DNA from: Chloroflexota bacterium
Lineage (GTDB): Bacteria; Chloroflexota; UBA6077; CF-72
DNA: 61,816 bases
Assembly (NCBI GenBank): GCA_019247515.1
Contig: JAFAOS010000523.1
Location: 1-61,816, forward strand
Direction of reading: 5' to 3'
The translations under genes were made by a program, and so were the position numbers. The notes beneath the pieces were generated by a model. It was given only the letters and a program-made list of their open reading frames with translations, ran no database searches and was not told the DNA's origin. The number at the start of each line of letters is the position of its first letter. Positions within the stretch are counted from its first letter, which is position 1. Of this stretch, positions 34,063 through 40,817 are shown piece by piece.

Positions 34063-35175
34063 CTATGGGGTCAGCCACGCGTATGCCGCCCGTACCCGGT
34101 CGCGCATCGCCGCCCACGTGTACCGCTTCTCGACCTGGGCCCGCGCGTTGCACGCCAGGCGCTGTCGCAGCCCATCGTCCCGCAACAGCCGCCGCAGGCT
34201 GGCGACCCACTCGTCAGCTGATTCCGCCTGCACGTAGTGGGTCTCTGGCTCGGCTTCCAGCCCCTCCATCCCCAACCGCGTCGAAACGACTGGCAGCCCG
34301 CTGGCCATCGCCACCAGCGCTTTGAGTCGCGACCCGCCACCCGTGTGTACTGGGAGTACCAGCGCGGCGCAGCGCGCGAAATAGGGACGCTCGTCGGCAA
34401 CGTAACCGGTCACCGCGATGCGCTGGTCGCGCTGGCCGGCCGCCACCAGCCACGCCGGCGGCGCGGCGCCGACCGCGAACAGGCGCACTTGACCCAGCCG
34501 GGCGAGCACGTCGCGGATGAACCATTCCAGCCCAGCCGCGTTCGGCCGGAAGTCGAGCTTGCCCACGAACAGGAGATTGGCCGCCTGGGCGTCGGAGGGA
34601 GCTCGAAACGCGTAATTGTCGACGTCAATCGCGTTGGGAATGACCCGGACGTTAGCCGGCGAGCCCGCGAGCGCGATGAGCTGGTTGGCGTCATGCTCCG
34701 AGACCGCCAGCGACAGGCGGCTGTGGCGCACCACGTGGCCCTCGAAGCGTTCCAGCCGCCGCCACTGGATCCGCGAATACAGTCGGCCGATCGGCGAGCC
34801 GTCCTGAGCCAGCCTCCGCTGCAGCAGGAACTCCGCGTTGTGCGCGTCATAGATCCACGGAAGAGTCGAGGCCAGCTCCAGGAACGCGGCCATCTCAATG
34901 CCCTCGGCCTGCACCGCGTCATAGGCGCGGTGTTGTAGTTGGCGCCGAACGGTTTCGGCAAAGTTCGTCGACCAGAGCCGCCGGGCCATGTCCGGCGCAT
35001 CCGAGCGCAGCACGTCCGCCACACGCGTGAGCGTGCTCCGTGAGCTTGCTTCGGGGATCAGCGTGTCAACCTCGTGGTCCGCCGAAAGCAGGCCAAGCAG
35101 GCCCGCGTTGCGAATCTTCGCTCCGGCGTCCGCCGGCAGCGGCGGCGACGGCAGCAGCATCAGCAGCCTGCTCAC
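34063..35175 (-). CDS. Family 4 glycosyltransferase
   Basis: A 370-residue GT-B enzyme. The N-terminal Rossmann domain begins LLMLLPSPPLPADAGAKIRN; the C-terminal domain has LLFVGKLDFRPN, the nucleotide-sugar site and VLPVHTGGGSRLKALVAMASGLPVV, where the E of the EX7E motif is not obvious. I chose GTG 35175, which overlaps the upstream stop as GTGA and removes 79 residues that are only a shadow of the neighbour. Donor and acceptor are unknown; it belongs to the exopolysaccharide run. Confidence 0.88.
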   Translation of the reverse strand: MSRLLMLLPSPPLPADAGAKIRNAGLLGLLSADHEVDTLIPEASSRSTLTRVADVLRSDAPDMARRLWSTNFAETVRRQLQHRAYDAVQAEGIEMAAFLELASTLPWIYDAHNAEFLLQRRLAQDGSPIGRLYSRIQWRRLERFEGHVVRHSRLSLAVSEHDANQLIALAGSPANVRVIPNAIDVDNYAFRAPSDAQAANLLFVGKLDFRPNAAGLEWFIRDVLARLGQVRLFAVGAAPPAWLVAAGQRDQRIAVTGYVADERPYFARCAALVLPVHTGGGSRLKALVAMASGLPVVSTRLGMEGLEAEPETHYVQAESADEWVASLRRLLRDDGLRQRLACNARAQVEKRYTWAAMRDRVRAAYAWLTP

Positions 35176-36284
35176 GCCAGCAGCGCCTCGCGATAGACCT
35201 CCCGGGTCGCCAGGGCAGCGCGTTCCCAGGAGAATGTCGCCGCCCGCGCAAAGCCCTTTTGCCGCAGGCCGTCTGCCTGACGCGCGTCGGCCAGCACGGA
35301 CACGATGACCTGCGCCCACTTGCCCGCGTCCTCGGGCGGCAGCAGCAACGCCGCGTCGCCCGCCACCTCCGGCAGTGGCCCCGCGTTCGAGCAGACCACC
35401 GGCGCACCGCACGCCATCGCTTCCAGAACCGGCAAACCGAAGCCCTCATACACCGACGGCAGCACGAACACGCCCGCGCGCGAGTACAGGGCGGCCAGAT
35501 CATCCTGGTCGAGCGTGCCGAGAAAGCGGACCGCGCCGCCGAGTCCCGAACGCGCGTGAGCGGCAAAGATCGGTTCGTCGAGCCAGCCACGCCCTCCCAC
35601 CACGAGCAGCTGCGCGTCGAGCTGACGTCGGACCTGGACGAAGGCTTCCAGTAGCACCGGCACATTCTTGCGCGGCTCCAGCGTGCCCACGAACAACGCG
35701 TATGGGCGATGGTCCAGGCTCAGGCGTGTCGCGGTGGACTGGAAGGCGCCCTCGTCGCGCGGAGCGTAGCCGGGCGCGGCCGCTTCAGGGACCACCCGCA
35801 TACGCGCGGGATCGACACCCAGTAGCCGCACGGCGTCCGATGCGGTGCGCTGCGATACCGCGATCACCCGTTCTGCCTGGCGCACGCTCTCGCCGCAGGC
35901 GGCGTAGTACGCGCGCGACTGCGCGGTGTGCGTGGCGGGATACAGCAGGAATGCCAGGTCGTGCAGGGTGACCACGCTCCGCCACTTGCGCCAGGCCGGT
36001 GCGACGTGGTCGACCGAGTGCAGCAACGTCGGCCAGGGTGGCCGAGCCATGAGCTCCAGCGGCAGGCTCCAGCGCTCCAGGCGGTTGTGCGGCGGTGTGA
36101 AGACGCGTCGGCCTCCCACCCGCTGCTGCCGCGTGTGCCGGCCGCGCAAGATCAGGTAGCGTTCTGGGCCCTGCAGCTCGCTCAGAGCGTCCGTCAGCAG
36201 CCGTGCGTACTGGGCGATACCGGCGGCGTAGCCGATCAGCCGCGCGTCGATGGCGATGAGTGGGCCGTCTGTCGCCTGCGTCAA
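35172..36284 (-). CDS. Family 4 glycosyltransferase (mannosyltransferase-like)
   Basis: A 370-residue GT-B enzyme. IAIDARLIGYAAGIAQYARLL at the N-terminus is typical of GT4 mannosyl/rhamnosyl transferases. YALFVGTLEPRKNVPVLLEAF and FVLPSVYEGFGLPVLEAMACGAPVV, with the EGFGLPxxE donor-site motif, follow in the C-terminal domain. The start is TTG 36284, which overlaps the stop of the upstream ATPase gene as TTGA; a longer open frame to 36530 is a shadow. A GDP-mannose or GDP-rhamnose donor would fit the manC-gmd-rmd set but is not shown. Confidence 0.88.
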   Translation of the reverse strand: MTQATDGPLIAIDARLIGYAAGIAQYARLLTDALSELQGPERYLILRGRHTRQQRVGGRRVFTPPHNRLERWSLPLELMARPPWPTLLHSVDHVAPAWRKWRSVVTLHDLAFLLYPATHTAQSRAYYAACGESVRQAERVIAVSQRTASDAVRLLGVDPARMRVVPEAAAPGYAPRDEGAFQSTATRLSLDHRPYALFVGTLEPRKNVPVLLEAFVQVRRQLDAQLLVVGGRGWLDEPIFAAHARSGLGGAVRFLGTLDQDDLAALYSRAGVFVLPSVYEGFGLPVLEAMACGAPVVCSNAGPLPEVAGDAALLLPPEDAGKWAQVIVSVLADARQADGLRQKGFARAATFSWERAALATREVYREALLA

Positions 36285-37663
36285 GTGCCGCGCGGAGCAC
36301 GAGACGTGCGCGAGCGGGCATTCAGCTGAGGTCGCTTGTAGGGCGGCGCGTCGATGCGACAGACGGTCGAGAGGTCGGGATCGAGAAGGCGGGAGAGGAT
36401 GCGCAGCTCCTGGCTCGGGCCGCCCGAGACCGGCGCACCGCGGTCCAGCGGCTGATTGGTGGTGATGACGGTCGGCAGCCGCGCATTGAAGCGGTAGTTG
36501 AGCAGCTGGAACAGCTTTTCCTCCGCCCACGGCGTGGAGGAGTGCGCGCCGTAGTCGTCCAGGATCAGGACTTCGGCGTTGCGGATGGCGTCGAAACCAC
36601 GGTCATAAGTGACGTGGCTGTCGGGCGCGTACGTCGCTCGCAGGTAGTCGAGCAGGTCCGGCGCGGTCTTGAACAGCGTCTGCAAGCCACGCTCGTCGCG
36701 TTCGTTCTTGATCGCGGCGGCCAGGTGAGTTTTGCCGCAGCCGACGGCGCCTGCCAGGACCAGCCAACCTTTCGGGTCGTTCGCGAAGTTCAACGCGGCT
36801 TGCGCGGCGACCATGAGCGAGTGATTCGACGACAGGTCGAAGGTTTCGAACGTGCACGTCCGCAGTCCATCTGGCCAGAGATCGGTCAGCGAGTCGATGA
36901 CCGAGTGATCGCTGCTGATGACGTCCACGCGCAGCACACGTCTGTCTTCGAGGCGCGCGCGAAGACGCTCGTCGAGCTGATCAATGCGCTCGTTGGTAGT
37001 AATGACCGTCGGCAGGTCGGCCGTGTAGCGGTGATTCAGGATTTGAAAGAGCTTCTCGCGCGCCCACTGCGTGCTGCTTTGTGTCCCGAGATCGTCGAGG
37101 ATCAGCAGCGCCGCGGTCTTCACGGTTTCGAACAGCTCGTCGTAGGACACGTCGCTGCCGGGTGCGAACGTGGCGCGCAGATGATCGAGCAGGTCGGGGA
37201 CCACGGAGAAGAACACCTCGCCGCCGAGTTCGATGCGTCGATTGGCGATGGCCGCGGCCAGGTGGGTCTTGCCGCAGCCCGGCGGCCCACTGAGCAGCAG
37301 CCAGGAGGGCGGGTCGTCCGCGTATTTGCGGCACCACTCCAGGGATTGCGCCAGCGCGCGCTGGTCGTCGGAGCTGAGCGCGCCACGCCCGCTCGGAAAG
37401 AAGTTGTCGAAGGTGCGATCGCCCAGGGCGCCGATCTGACTACGCCGCCGCAGTCGATCGCGAACCTCGCTCTGGCGACAGGAGCAGGTAATCGCTCGCC
37501 CAAAGTCTGGATCGCCCAGCGGCACGTCCTTGCGCACGAAGCCGAAGTCTTTGCAGATGGGACACGTCGGCTCGACCTCGGGCTCGGCAGGCACGTGGTC
37601 TTCGAAGCCGCTGGCCAGCCGCCTGGGCCGGACCCGTGCCAGGGCGTCACTCAGCGGCTGCAT
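36281..37663 (-). CDS. DnaC/DnaI-like helicase loader with two tandem AAA+ modules
   Basis: A 460-residue ATPase. An N-terminal zinc-binding-like segment has Cys34, Cys37, Cys60 and Cys62. AAA module 1 (about 84-250) has Walker A GPPGCGKTH (126-134), Walker B LLILDDLG (Asp190-Asp191) and sensor TTN (222-224). Module 2 (about 270-440) has Walker A GAVGCGKTH (305-313), Walker B VLILDDYG (Asp369-Asp370) and TTN. The modules share long near-identical stretches such as CGKTHLAAAI, PDLLD-LRAT and WA-EKLFQ, so this is an internal duplication. Ordinary loaders have one module and 250-310 residues. It lies 2 bp downstream of dnaB, supporting a DnaB-loading role, and overlaps the next GT4 gene. Confidence 0.85.
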   Translation of the reverse strand: MQPLSDALARVRPRRLASGFEDHVPAEPEVEPTCPICKDFGFVRKDVPLGDPDFGRAITCSCRQSEVRDRLRRRSQIGALGDRTFDNFFPSGRGALSSDDQRALAQSLEWCRKYADDPPSWLLLSGPPGCGKTHLAAAIANRRIELGGEVFFSVVPDLLDHLRATFAPGSDVSYDELFETVKTAALLILDDLGTQSSTQWAREKLFQILNHRYTADLPTVITTNERIDQLDERLRARLEDRRVLRVDVISSDHSVIDSLTDLWPDGLRTCTFETFDLSSNHSLMVAAQAALNFANDPKGWLVLAGAVGCGKTHLAAAIKNERDERGLQTLFKTAPDLLDYLRATYAPDSHVTYDRGFDAIRNAEVLILDDYGAHSSTPWAEEKLFQLLNYRFNARLPTVITTNQPLDRGAPVSGGPSQELRILSRLLDPDLSTVCRIDAPPYKRPQLNARSRTSRAPRGT

Positions 37664-37665
37664 GC

Positions 37666-40188
37666 TCAGGCGCGAAAGACCTCGAGGTCGAGGAACTTGG
37701 TCGTGCGCTCGAGAAACAGCAATTGCACCTGGCCGGTGGGCCCGTTGCGATGTTTGGCGACGATGATGTCGGCCACGCCCTTCTTATCAGTATCCGGGTT
37801 GTACTTCTCGTCGCGATAAATAAAGAGGACCACATCGGCGTCTTGTTCGAGCGAATTGTGGACGACCATCCCGTTGGCGACAAAATTGTGCGTGCCCGGC
37901 ACGGACATGTCGTACACGTCTTCTTCGCCATCTTCCTCGATGGACGTTATTTCATCCCAATACACATCCGAGCTCGCGATTGCCTGCAGGTCCTCAGCGT
38001 GCAAGATACGCGCGTAATCGGCAAGCAAGGCGCGGCTAGGCGCAAACCGAAAATGCGAGGCGCCTCCGTAGGAAGTCCCTCGCGCCACGGTCATGGCGCG
38101 CTGGCTGAAACGCCGGTCCCGCATTCGTGACCTGACGACGGCCCAAACCTCCCGCGGAATAGTGTCTACATTGGTGTTCGATTTCAAGCCATGCTCGAGC
38201 TCGACCACCTGCGCAAGCGCACTCACCCTGTCGCCGAATCCACCGATGCGCTCAGCGAATTTCTGGCGATCCAGACAGCCCGCTAATGAGACGTGGTAAG
38301 CAGGGTCATAGCCAGCTTTAGTTGCGGTGCGAATTGTGGAGCCTATTTCCAGCCGCGACAGCAGATGTTGCACGTCGGTCGCCAGACCGTAGCTGGACGT
38401 CGCGTAGTAAATCGCCGCGCGCCGGCGACCCTGGTCCGAGCGCGTATAGATTGATCCGTCCGTTGCCCACAGGTGCCATTTGCTCGCGCCGGCCGTCAGG
38501 TACAGGTGGGTCCACGTTGACTGTGCGACGCGACGGCCGACGATGCCAAAGGCGTCGAGAGCGGCGAGTTCGACGGCGTTCAGATTAGCTTGAGATGCGC
38601 TCGTGTAGTGAATCGGCTGCCTGCTGGCGTAACAGCCATCTCCGATCAAGTGGGCCAGGAGGACGACCCGCGAATCATCCCAACGTGCGGGCTTCGAGGG
38701 CTCGGGGTGCTTGCGCGGAATCGCGACGCGGTCTCCGACACGCAGCTCTTCGAGCTCGGTCCATCCCCAGAGAGTCCGGAACTTGTGATTGCCGGTTGCT
38801 CGAATGGCGCGTCCCGAACGTGTCTTGAGCTTTCTCACCGGCCGGTGCCCCGTGCGCCAGACCCTGCTTGCGTGGCCAGTCGTGAGCCGGAGACCGTCCA
38901 TCGTCAACACTTCAGGCGTTTGGCCTTCAAGTGAAGCAATTGGCACCAGTTCGCCTGAAGCCAGTGCCACACGCGTATCGCCTGCCAGGCAACCGCTCTC
39001 TCGCAAGTCAGACAGTTGTGGAATGTGGGGCGTACGCTGCTCGACAGCTCGGCTGAGCTGGCTAAGCGCAAGCACCGGCACGCGCAGCTCGCGGGCCAGG
39101 GCTTTCAGCGCACGCGAGATCTGGCCGATCTCCTGGACTCGACTCTCGCCGCCGTCGGTCGCGACCAGCTGCAGATAGTCGACGATGATCATGTCCAGGT
39201 TGTGCTCGCCCGCCAGCCGGCGGGCTTTGCTGCGCAGCTCCATGATCGGGATGGACGGCGTGTCGTCGACCCAGATGGGCGCTCTGGCCAGGTGATTCAT
39301 GGCCGCGTCAAGCTTGCGGCTTTCCTGCTCATTCAGGTGCGCCGACCGAATCCGCGGCGAGTCTACCCCACTTTCCATACTCAAAAGCCGCGAAGCCAGC
39401 TGCTCGGCCGACATCTCGAGCGAAAACACGGCCACGGTGGCGTGGTGCTTGACCGCCGCGTTGACCGCGAGGTTCAGAGCGAATGAAGTTTTGCCGACAG
39501 ACGTCCGGGCCGCCAGGATGATCAGGTCGGTGCGTTGGAAGCCGCCCAGCAGTTTGTCCAGGTCGGCGTAGCCGGTTGGGATGCCGTAGCGGGTGGCTTC
39601 GCCCTCCTGGAGCGCTTCGATCTGCTCCATGTACTCGGCGAGCACGTCTTCCAGGGAGCGAAAGTCGCGCGTGACGCGCTTTTCGGAAATCGCGTAGATC
39701 AGTTGCTCGGCTTTCTCGAGCAGGGTCTCGGGGGCCAGGTTGTCGCGATACGCGAGCTCGGCAATCGTCTGCGCGTGGGCGATCAGCTGACGCGCGATCG
39801 ACGTCCGCTCGACGATGCGGCCGTAGTACTCGATGTACGCCGCGCTGGGGGTCGCGAGGTTGACCTCGCTCAGGTACAGCATCCCGCCTGCGGCTTCGTG
39901 CGTCCCTTGCTGGTAGAGTGTGTCGCCGACGCTGTGATAGTCGATCGGCTTGCCGTCGGTGAACAGCGTGAGCATGGCGCGGAACACGTGCCGATTGCGC
40001 ATGCCGTAGAAGTCCTCGGGCTTCAAAAAGTCCGAGACGCGGACGATGCTCGGCGGATGCTTCAGGATCGAGCCGAGCACCGCTTCCTCTGCTTGGAGGC
40101 TGTGCGGCGGCAGGCTGAGGTCGCGCTCCTCGGCGCGCGCCTCGCCGGCGAGAGACTCGAGATCGCTATCCAGGCGCTCGACAGCCAT
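37666..40188 (-). CDS. dnaB: Replicative DNA helicase DnaB, interrupted by an intein
   Basis: Unwinds DNA at the replication fork. The 840-residue precursor comprises N-extein 1-399, intein 400-778 and C-extein 779-840. The extein has the N-terminal collar domain (PPHSLQAEEAVLGSIL), the RecA-like core with Walker A ARTSVGKTS, Walker B IIVDYLQL and ALSQLSR. RESG is joined to SLEQDADVV after splicing, giving a 461-residue helicase of normal length. It follows rplI by 22 bp (the rplI-dnaB order is common) and precedes the tandem-AAA loader. Function depends on protein splicing. Confidence 0.96.
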   Translation of the reverse strand: MAVERLDSDLESLAGEARAEERDLSLPPHSLQAEEAVLGSILKHPPSIVRVSDFLKPEDFYGMRNRHVFRAMLTLFTDGKPIDYHSVGDTLYQQGTHEAAGGMLYLSEVNLATPSAAYIEYYGRIVERTSIARQLIAHAQTIAELAYRDNLAPETLLEKAEQLIYAISEKRVTRDFRSLEDVLAEYMEQIEALQEGEATRYGIPTGYADLDKLLGGFQRTDLIILAARTSVGKTSFALNLAVNAAVKHHATVAVFSLEMSAEQLASRLLSMESGVDSPRIRSAHLNEQESRKLDAAMNHLARAPIWVDDTPSIPIMELRSKARRLAGEHNLDMIIVDYLQLVATDGGESRVQEIGQISRALKALARELRVPVLALSQLSRAVEQRTPHIPQLSDLRESGCLAGDTRVALASGELVPIASLEGQTPEVLTMDGLRLTTGHASRVWRTGHRPVRKLKTRSGRAIRATGNHKFRTLWGWTELEELRVGDRVAIPRKHPEPSKPARWDDSRVVLLAHLIGDGCYASRQPIHYTSASQANLNAVELAALDAFGIVGRRVAQSTWTHLYLTAGASKWHLWATDGSIYTRSDQGRRRAAIYYATSSYGLATDVQHLLSRLEIGSTIRTATKAGYDPAYHVSLAGCLDRQKFAERIGGFGDRVSALAQVVELEHGLKSNTNVDTIPREVWAVVRSRMRDRRFSQRAMTVARGTSYGGASHFRFAPSRALLADYARILHAEDLQAIASSDVYWDEITSIEEDGEEDVYDMSVPGTHNFVANGMVVHNSLEQDADVVLFIYRDEKYNPDTDKKGVADIIVAKHRNGPTGQVQLLFLERTTKFLDLEVFRA
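37855..38991 (-). other. DnaB intein (379 residues) with LAGLIDADG-type homing endonuclease
   Basis: In-frame insertion in dnaB codons 400-778. The splicing blocks are complete: block A CLAGDTRVAL with nucleophile Cys400, block B ATGNHKF (His468), block F VYDMSVPGTHNFVANG, and block G VVHN with terminal Asn778 followed by Ser779 as the +1 extein residue. Between blocks B and F, LLAHLIGDG (510-518) matches the first dodecapeptide of DOD endonucleases and LWATDGS (573-579) resembles the second, both with the acidic residue. No frameshift or stop is seen, so both splicing and homing functions may be active. Its base composition is slightly less GC-rich than the flanking extein, with more AT-rich codons, in keeping with transfer. 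Confidence 0.93.
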
Positions 40189-40210
40189 ACTGCGCGTTGC
40201 CCGGGAGAAC

Positions 40211-40666
40211 TCAGGCCCCGCCGACGGCGCGCACGTCGATCGTCACCGAGGCCGTGACCGAGCGATGCAGCCGCGCCGACACCGTGTAAGACCCCACCTG
40301 CCGCACGGGCTCGGCGATCTCGAGATCGCGGCGCTCGACCGACGCGCCAAGCTGTTTCTGAATGGCCGTGGCGACGTCGGCGGTGGTCACGGAGCCGTAC
40401 AGCCGCCCCTGGGAGCCCGCCTTGGCTTCGATCACGACCGGCTGCGCCTCCAGGCGCTCTTTCAGCGCGAGCGCCTCCTTTTCTTCTTCAGCCGCATGGC
40501 GCGCGGCCACCGCCTGCAAGTCGGCCACCTGTTTGAGCGCGCTGCTGGTCGCGACGACGGCCAGACCACGCGGGATGAGGAAATTGCGGGCGTAGCCGTC
40601 GGCGACCTCCTTGACCTGACCCGCTCTGGCGACGTCGGCGACGTCCTTCTTGAACAGAACCTTCAT
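40211..40666 (-). CDS. rplI: 50S ribosomal protein L9
   Basis: Binds 23S rRNA in the large subunit. It is 151 residues: the N-terminal domain MKVLFKKDVADVARAGQVKEVADGYARNFLIPRGLAVVAT is canonical, followed by the long connecting helix (about 45-75) and the C-terminal domain with GRLYGSVTTADVATAI. ATG 40666 follows GAAAAGAG; a TATCCT box about 23 bp upstream would give a short normal leader. It is the first gene of the rplI-dnaB-loader-exopolysaccharide run. Confidence 0.97.
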   Translation of the reverse strand: MKVLFKKDVADVARAGQVKEVADGYARNFLIPRGLAVVATSSALKQVADLQAVAARHAAEEEKEALALKERLEAQPVVIEAKAGSQGRLYGSVTTADVATAIQKQLGASVERRDLEIAEPVRQVGSYTVSARLHRSVTASVTIDVRAVGGA

Positions 40667-40817
40667 GCAAACGGCCTACGCTCTTTTCAAGGATAGAACA
40701 GATGTGCTACGCTGACCAGCGCGCGTCAGCCGGGTCTCTCGGCGGATAGGCCGCCACGATGCGGCCGGCGAGCGCGCGCCGCGAACGCGGGCACCTCCTG
40801 CGGTGTGGACCGGAATG

